Source: Oncomelania hupensis (Eukaryota; Mollusca; Gastropoda; Littorinimorpha; Pomatiopsidae). From it: a stretch of DNA of 64,000 nt. Below the pieces are notes generated by a model. The model ran no database searches. It was not told the DNA's origin and saw only the letters and a program-made list of their open reading frames with translations. Positions within the stretch are counted from its first letter, which is position 1. Every line of letters starts with the position of its first letter. The position numbers and the translations under genes are program-made. The stretch lies in NCBI GenBank assembly GCA_036898135.1, contig CM072525.1:53820299-53884298 (forward strand), in the 5' to 3' direction. This document shows, in pieces, positions 1 through 9,816 of this stretch.

Positions 1-562
1 GGCACCATACTCTGCCTCTACCACTTTTTCTTCTAGACTCGAAATTTTGTTTTTGCTTTCCAAGAGATCTTGTTTAAGAGTATCGTTTTCTGTTTTTAAG
101 TCAAAAATGTCTGCTTTTAGTTGCCCGACTTGTTGAGTTAAGTCACTCAGCTTTTCGTTCAGAGAGTCACCCATATCCTTCACAATATTATTTAGGCTGG
201 TATCCATGGCGATTATCCGATTCATCACGTCACTAATCGTGAATGTTTCTTGTCCTGACATGACTGCTTTTTCGCCAAAACCCTGTCCTCTATCAATGTT
301 CTCCTCTGTTTTGTCTTGCTCTACATGTAGGCCTACTTGTTCTACATCCCCCGGCACAGGGCTTAAAGTGGTTGAGGATTGACTGTCCGCTAGTGTTGTT
401 CTTGTAAGTAGGCCTACCGCGAGACGACGACTTGGCTTTTTTACCGTCACACTCTTCTTGAATAGGCGATGCTGACTCCGGTTTGCTACGCTTGCGTGAG
501 TCAGACCTGTGTCTATCGTGTTCACTCGATAACATCACGATACGAAGCCTACAACACAGCAC
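1..562 (-). pseudogene. ORF1 (coiled-coil) of a non-LTR retrotransposon, cut by the window edge
   Basis: Reading leftward from an ATG at 259-261, an open frame runs off the window edge. It is rich in Lys/Glu/Asp/Leu with heptad-like spacing (for example KLSDLTQQVGQLKADIFDLK), which indicates a coiled coil. Upstream, 293-562 holds a Ser/Lys/Arg-rich frame (SDSRKRSKPESASPIQEE) in a different phase, as expected of the disordered N-terminus of a LINE ORF1 that has taken a frameshift. In many non-LTR elements ORF1 is an RNA-binding trimer built on such a coiled coil. No ORF2 is visible because the element continues left of the window. A host coiled-coil gene is possible but less likely given the LINE remains next door. 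Confidence 0.45.
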
Positions 563-849
563 ACAGAAGAAATACCTAGGTCTACGTCATAAACGGAGAA
601 ACTCACATATAGGCCTACCACACAGGATAATGAAGCTGACACATAAAAATCAATTTATACAATAGTCTGGCGCATAGAAAGTCATATAAAGAAGCTAGCA
701 CTGGGAGCTTACGAAGGTTTACTCAATCCATTCGTTTTGGGCTGTCTAGTGGGTAAATAACACCAAAAAAAAGACAAAAGTCTGCAGAGCGAAGCACAAC
801 CCAACCAGTCCGGTCACGAGCAAGAGTTCAGTCCTGCATTCGGTTTTAG

Positions 850-2110
850 AAAGCGAAAATTGGAAGCCGTTTTCTTCTACCCACCCTGAATTTTATCTAT
901 GCAAAGCTGAAGTTGACGCTCCACCCCTGCCAGGGTTTTACCCGTAGCCGAGATGGAGAAATCATCAACAAACAAGGATTTACCTATACCAGATTTGACG
1001 TTTTGAACTATGTTGTTGATCTTAATGTTAATTAAATGAGGAGATAAAATGCTATCCTGAGGGACACCCATCTCCTGCACCAGAGAATCTGATAAAGTGG
1101 AGCCAAGTCGGATCTGAAACGTTCTATTTGTTAAAACGTTTTCTTAAAAAAAAGGGTAAGTTCCCAGTCAAACCCAGAAGTTCTAGATCTTTTAGAATCC
1201 CGAACTTCCAAGTCGTGTCATACGCCTTTCCTAGATCAGGCAGCAAAAAAACAAACAAACATGCTCACCGTTAAACAACGCGTTTCTGACGAACGACTCG
1301 AATCGAACGAGATGATCTGAAGTGCTCCTGCTTTGCAGAAACCACACTGATATCAATAGCGTTGATGGACTCTGCCACACCACTAATAGATCATTCTTTC
1401 CATAGTTTTGCACAAACAGCTTGTAAGGACAATGGGCCTGTAGTTGTTTGGATCAGAGTGATCCTTACCAGGTTTAGGGATTAGAATAATAACTGCTTTC
1501 CGCCAAGATGGGGAAAGCAACCAGAAGACCAGATATGATTAAACACAGCCAAGAGAATTTTAAGGGAATGTTTAGGCATGTAGATGTTTGGGGAATATTT
1601 TCGTCATTGACTTTTCTCATTACCCTATATGCCTCGATAACACCCTGCTTTGCCAAGTCATCTTTGATTTATGTCTCAGTCAGACCATCAAACTGAGATT
1701 ACTGTACAGCTCCTTTGGAGAAGTTGAGTGTGCAGTGACAGCTCACATTTACATCAAACACTCGGCTACCTAGCTCCAGCTTGGAGCCATCTCAGTTATT
1801 CAGCCATATAGTTGTTCAGAAATACTTTCTGTGGGACAGTCCACTAGGAAACTTCAGTCGCATAGTCTTTTAATGTCTCTGATCTGTCTGGACACTCCCT
1901 CAAACCACTTCACGACAAAAGGGGAAATCTGTTCGTTTTCGTTGATCTTCCTAACTATCAAGAAGCGTGGCAATGTTTTAAAAAGTTCAGATTCTTTGGC
2001 TGTACGCCTAGTTTCAATGTCGCTATCAGAATCATGTCCATGAGTTTGGTCCAGTTCTTCATAAGTTCTTTTCTGTGTTTTGGTTTTTGTTTGTGTGGTC
2101 ATTGAAGCAT
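850..2110 (-). mobile_element. Decayed I/Nimb-like LINE fragment with internal deletion
   Basis: A minus-strand LINE fossil. At 1854-2102 is the N-terminus of an ORF1: an acidic Ser/Asp stretch followed by LPRFLIVRKINENEQISPFV, which matches in style the ORF1 N-terminus of the better element at 25.2 kb (WPRFLVVEGADPAMPIGKLS). From about 1700 down to 850 it jumps to reverse transcriptase: STSDHLVRFESFVRNALFNG at 1231-1413, then GVPQDSILSPHLINIKINN and the catalytic-type SLFVDDFS at 877-1080. The same motifs occur in order at 28.3-28.7 kb. Most of ORF1 and the endonuclease are missing, and several frameshifts and stops break the rest. Confidence 0.75.
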
Positions 2111-2112
2111 AG

Positions 2113-2545
2113 GCTCAACGATGGCAGAAATAAACAGTCACCTTAGGAGAGCTGCCGTGCTTGAGAAGGGACAATGGATGGTCAGTGACGTCCATAGGCC
2201 TGGAACCGCCCTTCATGCCAGACCCTCCGAATTCGCCATTGTGAAATTTTTAGACAGGCCACAACCATCCAGCCTCTGGCCATGCTGACCCAACTCAGGC
2301 TTGCCTGTATGGGGGAGAATTTTGGGGAGAAAGAAGGGATCGAAAGAACCCGTAAGATAGAAGAAAAAGGGGGAAAGTTACAAAGTTAGTGGGCAAAATT
2401 GTAGGGTGAAATAGAACATAGGTGAATGGTCTGAAAGGCAGAAACAAGACAAAAGGGAAGAAAAAGAGTGGGGTTAGCTTAGGGACCCAGCCAAAGAGAG
2501 GCTGGGGTCCACCCCTGGCACGCACAGCCGAGCCCGTAGGGGCGA
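2113..2545. other. Stretch between LINE fossils, no supported gene
   Basis: A 55-codon ATG frame begins at 2121 on the plus strand (MAEINSHLRRAAVLEKGQWM) and ends before 2290. I do not recognise it. The rest (2290-2545) is purine-rich and GC-richer than its surroundings. Its end (2500-2545) runs directly into the RTE-like reverse transcriptase fragment, so part of it may be LINE sequence. Confidence 0.25.
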
Positions 2546-2868
2546 TTGGCTGGAGAGGAACAAGAACTTGAACAGCTGGTACAGAGGCTCGACACCACCT
2601 CCAGAGCCTATGAAATGGAAATAATTGCAGAGAATACTAAAATGATGACCAACACCAATGGCATCAACATGGACATCAAAGTCAAAGGCCAATCCCTCAA
2701 CACAGTGCATAGCTTCAAATATTTAGGAGCCATTGTATCAGACAATGTGTCCCGACATGAAGTCCTCTTCAGAATCGCACAAATAACTGCTGCCTTGACA
2801 AGGTTGAAGCTCATCTGGAAAGACAGGACCATCAGTCTACACCCCAAGGCCAGGCAAATCTGACTCAT
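2546..2868 (+). mobile_element. RTE-like LINE fragment (reverse transcriptase thumb region)
   Basis: An open frame of 105 codons containing GQSLNTVHSFKYLGAIVSDN and DRTISLHPKARQI. The same protein segment recurs at 37.85-38.15 kb in a longer copy of the family, which also shows the FADD catalytic box just upstream. The fragment is truncated on both sides. The clade (RTE, Proto2 or similar) is assigned only by general resemblance to endonuclease-reverse transcriptases common in marine invertebrates. Confidence 0.7.
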
Positions 2869-2869
2869 G

Positions 2870-3980
2870 ATTGTGAAAAATTACAAACACATTCTAGAGT
2901 GAACAGTAATTTAAAAAAAAAATAACTGTGTAACTCTTATACATTTCTGAAAAAAAATATTTTTTTACACAAAGATGCTATTTGAAAAAATGGAAATTGA
3001 AAAAAAAATTACATTTTTATTTGTTAATTTTGTTAGTCTTTTTTTAGTCCCAAGAAATGATCGTGAGAATGAGAGGCAATCACATCGTATTTTTGTATTT
3101 CTGATATATGGGTGAGCGATAGTGTCCTTTTCCTCTATTATCTTTTCGGCGCATAGATCAGCTTTGCGAGCATGTGGGTGGGGTGGGGGCTGGGAGCGAA
3201 AAAGCGTTATCATACCTAACTTATGAATATTAAACAGATAATGCTTTTAGCTTTCTAATGGTGTGTACTTCTTTTGATGATGGTTTAAGGGTTAAATAAA
3301 ACACACCTCACAATGCTGAGATAATACGTCATTTACATTTTTCGTAACTTGTAAGGGTAAAACATTCATGCAAAAGAATATTAATTTGTTCAGTTTTAAA
3401 AGAGATTGATAATGATAAACCTATGTAAAGCTGTGGGAGAAAGGTGATGCTATGGTTTGGTTAGGTAGCTTTAAATTAACAGCTAAGTCACACCTGCTAA
3501 GTATTTACATTCAGATTACATGTACATATACTATATAATACTGCCACCTTTATTTATAATTTATTTCTGTAATTTCATTTAAGAAAACAAATAAATTTCA
3601 AATAAAATGTGGTATAACATGTTTTTATGTGTGCAACATTGTAACATACCTATGAGGTATTTCTTGTTAACCTCATGAATATTCATGCACTTACCTCACA
3701 TTACGTCCATTTTCAAAGTCACTGTTTTGGGCTTACTCTCGATTAAAAAAACCCATAAAACATTGGTCACTGCTCTGTAATTATGTTGGAATTGGAAACG
3801 AAACAGTCAGCATAACCTAATACTAAGTGAAATATGCTATGAAGTTTATGTACCTCATAACGATGCTGAAAAGTTGCATACCTCACAATGCAGAGCATGT
3901 GTGCTTGTGTGTGTGTTTTGTTTTGTTGCATGCAATCATCATCATCATCATCATCATCATCATTGATTTGTTTGCTGTAC
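2870..3980. other. AT-rich intergenic DNA
   Basis: No gene or convincing repeat was seen on either strand. Homopolymer A and T runs are frequent. A short (CAT)n tract sits at about 3934-3963, immediately upstream of a possible splice acceptor. Confidence 0.5.
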
Positions 3981-3982
3981 AG

Positions 3983-4081
3983 TCGCTCAGGGAACTGTTA
4001 CGCAACCAAGAGAAAAGATCTGGCAAGACTTCAACAGATGTGTACTTTCGGAGACCCCTGGATTGACCGCTCTGATCGATG
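3983..4081 (+). other. Candidate host exon (99 bp)
   Basis: A good 3' splice site (TGCTGTACAG) precedes this stretch and a consensus donor (GGTAAGTG) follows it. The length is a multiple of three. Two of the three forward frames are open throughout, one of them reading AQGTVTQPREKIWQDFNRCV. I do not recognise the protein and find no partner exon nearby, so this rests on splice-site quality and open frame only. Confidence 0.3.
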
Positions 4082-4563
4082 GTAAGTGGATCTCAAAGAA
4101 CTGCTCATGCTCTTTGGAAGTAGGCTTGATGTCTTGGGTGAAGTTTGTGAAGGTTGACTGGACAAAGGGCTATTGTGTACTCAACCGGTAACGTTTTAAA
4201 CTGGACACTGTATCTATCAGCCTGTCAGGCCCATCACTGCTACCTATTATTGCCATATCGGTGATGGAGAAGATAACAATGCCCTAAGAAAATGAATAAG
4301 AGGATGAAGTTTCTTCCATCACCTGCTTTTTTCATACCAAAAAAAATATTACTAGTTTTTGTTAACTTTTCAAACTTTATTAACGAGATGATTGGATGAA
4401 AACCATTATGTATTAATTAGTAACTAAATGATGAACAATGCAGACATAGAGATGGAAAAAATAACAGATGAATGAATGAATGAATGAATGAATAATTTAT
4501 AAAGCGCGTAAATATCTCCACGCCGACGGGCATGATCGCAGCGCTGGTGGGAGGGAGGTGGAT

Positions 4564-4613
<50 letters not shown>

Positions 4614-5777
4614 CTTCATGTCTTCTGGTAGTTTTGGCGACTGGTACTTTACACCCCACTTTTGGCGACTCTTTCAAATGAAGAGATATATAAACCAAAT
4701 TGCACATGTAGCTTACAAATGCACTCATTAAAACGTTTTTACACAAAAAAGTTAACATTATGTAATATTACAGAAAAAAGTTAAAAACGGGAATTTTAGC
4801 ACTTCTGACAACTGACTCCCTGTATTTTAGCTATTTTGGAGACAGTCGGCAAAACGTTAGAAATACGGTAACTTCGTCTGAAACTTTTTGGCGCCAGTTT
4901 CAACAAAGAAGATGAGAATAAGTCATGGTGTGGTCATCATAGGTGCTAAAAAAAACAACTGAAAACTGGCGCCCGACTTCTGAAGATTTAAAACATAAAT
5001 GTTTGTAGTACATCTGAAGACAGCTTTTTTATTGCTGTACATTTGAAGACTCAAAAAATAAACAGACTGAGAAATAATATAAACCAAATTAGATCCGGTT
5101 TTAACTCCTTTTTGTGTCAAATATCAGAAATTGACTGTCAATCTGGAGACACATGGGCACATTATGAAACTAAGTTTTGATGTCTTCAAAACGTAAAAAA
5201 GACAATAAACATTAATTATTATTATTAGTTTCTCATATACCTTACTTTTAAAGCTAAGGTTACTCAATGAGGTGGTTGGCACAGGCAACACATGTATACT
5301 TCCTCTTGTGCTTTTGTACGTGAATGTGTTTGAATATTTAGGGGTTTGTCTTGGTTGGTAATGTAACCCCGTCTTTCCAATAGGAAACAACCCAGTTCAT
5401 TCTTTTTGTGGGGGCGTTTTGTTTGTTGATGTAGTCATTTTTAGTATCTTGTGCTTTATGTAAAGCTACAATTATTTATTTCCAAAATAATGTTAATATT
5501 AAGCCGTTTCAATTGATTCATAATTATATAATTTGCTTTATCTATTTATTTTCTAAGTAAAGGTACAGAAATATCTTGAGCTGTACTGAGCTTTGAAAAA
5601 CATAAAAGGAATGTGACTATTACAGGGCGGGGTGGATTTTTATTTAAACCTTATTGAAGATTTGAACTGAGAAATACTGGACACCTTGCTGTTGTGTTTT
5701 GACTGATTGGAGGTATAATGAATAAATATATTGATTTTAGGAACTTACGTTTGTTCGCGGGAAATTTTGTTTGTGGG

Positions 5778-5780
<3 letters not shown>
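4082..5780. other. Intergenic DNA with a (CA)n microsatellite
   Basis: The stretch holds a (CA)n tract at about 4565-4613 and a short (GAAT)n run at 4471-4493. The rest is AT-rich and carries no supported gene. Confidence 0.5.
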
Positions 5781-5848
<68 letters not shown>

Positions 5849-5991
5849 GCACACACACATACACGATTTTTACATATAATACTGAAGTAAAATATTCTTG
5901 ATCATGGGATCCATTTATATGCGCACACACACATACACGATTTTCACATATAATACTGAAGTAAAATATTCTTGATCATGGATCCATTTAT
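5781..5991. repeat. (GA)n microsatellite and a 74-bp tandem duplication
   Basis: An uninterrupted AG run covers 5781-5845. It is followed by two near-identical tandem copies (about 5845-5918 and 5919-5991) starting ATGCGCACACACACATACAC and ending at a GATCATG-ATCC motif. They differ at only a few bases, so the duplication is recent. Confidence 0.85.
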
Positions 5992-6140
5992 TTCCTCAAA
6001 TTGTGAAATAAAGCAATAACAAACTTGAAGGCAAAGCCCATATGACTCGCATGGCCCTTGAGAAACCAATTGACAACATTCTACATGAAAAAGAGATATG
6101 TTAGTTACCTATTCATTCCAGACTTTGTTGATTATTATTA

Positions 6141-6411
6141 TTTTCAACCTAACATAAAGAAATCTGGAGCTGCTATAAATAGACAAAACATGAGGTCAGT
6201 CGCATGCCACAAAGGTTTTGGGTACCTACAATAATTGATTGTAGTCCCCTGTTAGACTTTAATCATTCCTCATACTTCTCTGCATAACAGCAAGTTTGTT
6301 AGTTAGCTACTTATTCCTTATTACAGGGTCTAGCGGGCTACATAAAGCCAAGCAAGACACACAAAGCAGGTCTAAACATTGGTCTATCGCTCACAAAATC
6401 AGAAATATGTA
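6141..6411 (+). repeat. Left flanking direct repeat of the virus-like block
   Basis: The sequence around GGTCAGTCGCATGCCACAAA, GGGTACCTACAAT, CTTCTCTGCATAACA and CTAAACATTGGTCTAT reappears in the same orientation and order at about 16178-16430, on the other side of the gene block. The two copies differ by point changes and small indels (one about 9 bp). No other copy was noticed in the window. It may be a host repeat present twice by chance, or a product of how the block was integrated. Confidence 0.75.
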
Positions 6412-6469
6412 TAAAACACATATACAAGTACAAATTCACAATTATATGACCACCCTATCCCCAATGAAT

Positions 6470-6956
6470 GAGTGAGTTAGTCATTGTTTAAAGGGTCCAG
6501 AGGACTGAAAAGAACTGAATCAGGACCACAACTTGGTTGACAGAGGGCTCACCCCTGATCCGTATAAAAGATCTGAAACAACCCTAATGGTAACAGGCCT
6601 CCCCTATACGCTTCCGTGTCCGGGGACGGTAATCTACTCAACGTAATGGTAACATTTCAGGCACTCCACCGGGCGGGTCACTGTACAATAAAGCCAACCC
6701 ACGCAGGGGACCCTGAGACTATACTCTAATTTATCAAACCCCCGTTTATAAAAACAAAATAGTTATTCATTGCTTAAAGGGTCCAGGGGACTGCAAAGAG
6801 CCGAATCAGGACCACAAAATCAAGACCACAACTTGGCTGAAAGAGGACTCGCCCTTAATCAGCATAAAAGATCTGCCGAAATAACCCTAGTGGTAACACT
6901 GAAGGCAATCCACCAGCCAGTCACTTTACAATAAAGACATCCCACGCAGGGGACGT
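6470..6956 (-). repeat. Two tandem copies of retroposon family A
   Basis: Each copy, read on the minus strand, contains the family landmarks: GTCCCCTGCGTGGG, TGTAAAGTGACTGGCTGG, AGATCTTTTATGC and the 3' terminal GACCCTTTAA-type end. The first copy spans about 6470-6760; the second is about 6761-6956 and is truncated within GTCCCCTGCG, where it meets the virus-like gene. Full-length relatives lie at 57.5-58.06 kb and 30.6-31.2 kb. The junction at 6956 is the truncated 5' end of the retroposon, as expected for target-primed reverse transcription into the 3' end of the neighbouring gene. Confidence 0.75.
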
Positions 6957-7826
6957 TGTTGATTTTAGTTTATTAGCAAAATATTCTATTTGACTATCAG
7001 AAAATATCTGATCGCTGAAATAAAATGCTAACAGATCTACGTTGTCTAGGCTAATTTGCGCTATTCTGTCAATAGGATTTGGAACAGGGACAAAAGTTAT
7101 CTTGGGTGATGAAGTAAATACGGAAAACTGATTTTCATTTTCTCTTTTCTTCATAAATACTGTAACTCGTCTGGGATCCTCATCTAAATCAACCCAACTT
7201 AGAGACACTTGCGGAATTACATTAAAATTTCTCTGCGTAGGCCTGTGAGCAATTATGTCCAGTACTATCATAGCTGTGCTACCTAGCTGTAAAGGAGGCT
7301 GCAGAATAACTCTAACATTTTTCCCTGCGGTTTCACGCTTATGTAAAACATAGCTGCTTTTTTTGTAGGCTTTGACTTCTATGGTTTCCCGATTGTTTTC
7401 ATCCGGCACTAGACTAACTAACATAGGCCCGGCGTTAATAATTTTCTTAAATTTATTGTCTGGTCCCATAAAAGTGTAAGGGCTTTCGCACTTGAATTTA
7501 ATAAGCCAATCTAATTCTGTGTCTATAGGTGTTAAAGACCAGGTATTTTCTCGTTTAGTAATAGCATACTTAAAATCGGGATCTACTTTACCGGCATTAA
7601 AATCCTTTAGCTGATCGATAGACGGTTTTTCTGGCGGTACTGACGGCGGCACTTGCGGCACTTCAGGCACTGCCGGCACTAGCGCTCGTTTATAATATCC
7701 ATTTTGTGTAAATTCGAAACCGTAAATAGACCCAACAATAGCATTCGCATCAAAGTCGATTGTGTCTGCTAAGTCTTTCAGTTCAATGGTAGGACAGGTT
7801 ACTGGAATTTGAGGGCCGATTGACAT
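6921..7826 (-). CDS. Virus-like element protein with Pro/Val-rich linker; C-terminus derived from a host retroposon
   Basis: An unrecognised 301-residue protein with no membrane segment. Residues about 50-68 form a Pro/Val/Glu-rich linker (VPAVPEVPQVPPSVPPEKP) between a small N-terminal part and a larger, probably beta-rich C-terminal part with many alternating hydrophobic residues. It starts 20 bp downstream of the end of the 232-residue gene on the same strand, so the two are probably co-expressed. A structural role, for instance a spike, is plausible from this organisation but is inference. The last dozen or so codons (SPAWDVFIVK and the stop) lie inside a retroposon family A copy, so the native C-terminus has been replaced. 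The start context is TAAAATACAATG. Confidence 0.75.
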   Translation of the reverse strand: MSIGPQIPVTCPTIELKDLADTIDFDANAIVGSIYGFEFTQNGYYKRALVPAVPEVPQVPPSVPPEKPSIDQLKDFNAGKVDPDFKYAITKRENTWSLTPIDTELDWLIKFKCESPYTFMGPDNKFKKIINAGPMLVSLVPDENNRETIEVKAYKKSSYVLHKRETAGKNVRVILQPPLQLGSTAMIVLDIIAHRPTQRNFNVIPQVSLSWVDLDEDPRRVTVFMKKRENENQFSVFTSSPKITFVPVPNPIDRIAQISLDNVDLLAFYFSDQIFSDSQIEYFANKLKSTTSPAWDVFIVK

Positions 7827-7845
7827 TGTATTTTAAAATTAAACT

Positions 7846-8544
7846 TTATTTTATCTCAAGAATAATTGTAAGATCTTCAAAGTCTACAATTTCGTTGTTT
7901 TGGTTAGTTATTTTGAAGCATAAACTAGTATGATAGTCCTGACTTAAGTGGCGTTTTTGAGGTAGCAATTTTAATGAAACTGGATCGCAGTAAGATTCTC
8001 TCTGAGTTGAGATTATCCTTAGCAATGTACTAGGAGTTCCGTTTACTAAGTTTTCCGATGTCTTCAGTTGATGAAGGTACACAAACAATCTATTATTAAT
8101 TAACAAATTCATAGGGTTTGATCCAATAAATCTTATAGAACTGCCGACAGTGCTGGAGCTGTCAGATAAAGATAATTCATTGCCACGGAAACCTAATATT
8201 TCTGCCAGCTTTGGCGCAAGTGTAACGCTGGTAATGTCTTTATGCTGGTTTTTATGGAAAGTTAAAGTTACTATCAAGTTTGCAGGGTTCATTTTTGCTT
8301 CAATCGAATGAGGTTTAAACAATTCTTCAGTAAGTCTGCAGAAGTCATAATAGCCGCCATGAATAAAGTGCCTTTTTTTATTAATCATTATCCAGTTGTT
8401 GTTTAGATCATGACTAATATTTAACCATTTAACCGTGTAGAATATTTCATGTAGGATTACGTTAAGGTCCCTGTTTTTGTTGTCAATAGGATGCTGAAGT
8501 TCAATGGGCACGCCTGATTTTACAGATTCGAAAGTTACAAACAT
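7846..8544 (-). CDS. Probable minor capsid (penton-like) protein of the virus-like element
   Basis: A 232-residue protein lacking signal peptide or membrane segment, with a pattern of short beta-type hydrophobic strands. Recognisable blocks are GGYYDFCRLTEELF (about 64-77), an LxPxLAEILGF block (about 107-118) and the terminal LTIILEIK. It resembles the uncharacterised proteins that accompany capsid genes in other invertebrate elements of this type. A single jelly-roll penton fold is my best guess from size, position and strand pattern; no catalytic motif is visible. It is divergent from the 417-residue gene with only 18 bp between start codons, and is followed closely by the 301-residue gene. 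The start context is TTAAAAAAATG. Confidence 0.6.
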   Translation of the reverse strand: MFVTFESVKSGVPIELQHPIDNKNRDLNVILHEIFYTVKWLNISHDLNNNWIMINKKRHFIHGGYYDFCRLTEELFKPHSIEAKMNPANLIVTLTFHKNQHKDITSVTLAPKLAEILGFRGNELSLSDSSSTVGSSIRFIGSNPMNLLINNRLFVYLHQLKTSENLVNGTPSTLLRIISTQRESYCDPVSLKLLPQKRHLSQDYHTSLCFKITNQNNEIVDFEDLTIILEIK

Positions 8545-8562
8545 TTTTTTAATATAATAAAA
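8545..8562. promoter_or_regulatory. 18-bp divergent start region
   Basis: The start codons of two opposite-facing genes are separated by 18 bases made entirely of A and T, including TTTTTTTAATATAATAAAA. Any promoter must be bidirectional or overlap the coding regions. The same A/T-only architecture recurs at 11068-11100 and 14607-14642. Confidence 0.5.
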
Positions 8563-9816
8563 ATGTACGCGCCTTATAAATATAACAAAGCTGCAAAGTA
8601 TACTACAGGGCCTTATTATTACGAAAAAGCAGTTGACCTAACTAAGCTGACAATAGCTGTGGCAGCCAACGTCCATTTCGAAACTATCCCCCATAATATT
8701 TTTGATCATTACCTCAACCCAGACATTACGAGCGACTTTTTAGCTAACCAATGGCTAAACAACGGGGGTATGCAGTTCTTTCAGAATCAAATTAATTTTG
8801 CCGTGTCATGCGCTACAACTGGTTGCGGAGTTTCTTACGTTCATCACCTTAATCACCCAGATCCCATGTTGAAGTCTATTTATCTGTTCCATTTGTATTA
8901 TCAAGTGAGGCGGGTGTTGTCTGAACTTCAGGCTCCGTTACCTACTGACAAAAACTTTAATCCCTTTAACAATGGCTTTGACAAGAAAGCGTATCAAAGG
9001 TTGTGCAATGAATTCGGAATTGATACTAAAACAGACTTCAGACAAAAACTAGACCTCAATCACGGAATGGGAACTTTATTTAGATACGCTGTAGGTAATT
9101 TATACACGGGGCCTTACGTACCTGGATTCACATCATTTAACCACAACAGCCAGGTTCCTTTACTGTATATCAGACAAAAACAAAGTGCAGCATACAGCAC
9201 TTTTATATTAGACACATCAAACGGATTTACTCAAAGTGGGGTGGAAAGGCTGAATGAATCTATTCGTACGTATGCGTGGTGCATTCTGGGGTCTCAAGCA
9301 CAAACACGAAGTAATATCATTGGGGAAGGAACTAGCTTCGATGCACAAAAGCAGTTTCTAGCCAACATTGAAGATTCTATTAATTCGGCAGTAGATTTGC
9401 CCGCGAGTATTAAAAGATATCAGGACACTTTAAAGTATGCTAGATCGAAAGTAGATTACGTAATAGGTTTAGGACTGTATATGTTGCCTTCAGACCTTCA
9501 GCTTAGGATAGGAACTATATCAAACTACAACAACAATATAGTGATTGCAGACCCTCAGTTTCATATAGGCTACAATCCTACAATAAATACAGTGAATACA
9601 GTGAATACCGCGAATACAGTGAATACAGCAAATACGGTATTTACTGCTAGGCCTAATAATGAACCTTTAAGTTCGCCACCACTTCCGAGCCTGCCAAGCC
9701 CACCAAGCTTGCCGGACCTGCCAGGCCTGCCGGTAATTGATCATGGGGTTTCACGTCTAGCGCTTACAGGGGGTTTATTGTTTGCTGGGTTAATTGGGAT
9801 TTACTATTTTAAGTAA
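8563..9816 (+). CDS. Virus-like element protein with NTVNTA repeats, Pro-rich stalk and C-terminal membrane anchor
   Basis: A 417-residue protein. Residues 1-340 form a globular region beginning MYAPYKYNKAAKYTTGPYYY, with Cys-containing segments at about 83-89. Residues about 342-362 are a repeat of NTV/NTA triplets. Residues about 372-391 are a Pro/Leu/Ser stalk (PLPSLPSPPSLPDLPGLP). Residues about 397-416 are a hydrophobic tail (LALTGGLLFAGLIGIYYF) ending Lys-stop, so it is a tail-anchored type. This is the layout of a virion surface or membrane-linked protein, but I recognise no enzymatic family. Its last 27 bases overlap the 3' end of the convergent 425-residue coiled-coil gene. The triplet repeat is encoded by a near-tandem DNA repeat at 9590-9645, so its copy number may vary. 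Confidence 0.75.
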   Translation: MYAPYKYNKAAKYTTGPYYYEKAVDLTKLTIAVAANVHFETIPHNIFDHYLNPDITSDFLANQWLNNGGMQFFQNQINFAVSCATTGCGVSYVHHLNHPDPMLKSIYLFHLYYQVRRVLSELQAPLPTDKNFNPFNNGFDKKAYQRLCNEFGIDTKTDFRQKLDLNHGMGTLFRYAVGNLYTGPYVPGFTSFNHNSQVPLLYIRQKQSAAYSTFILDTSNGFTQSGVERLNESIRTYAWCILGSQAQTRSNIIGEGTSFDAQKQFLANIEDSINSAVDLPASIKRYQDTLKYARSKVDYVIGLGLYMLPSDLQLRIGTISNYNNNIVIADPQFHIGYNPTINTVNTVNTANTVNTANTVFTARPNNEPLSSPPLPSLPSPPSLPDLPGLPVIDHGVSRLALTGGLLFAGLIGIYYFK

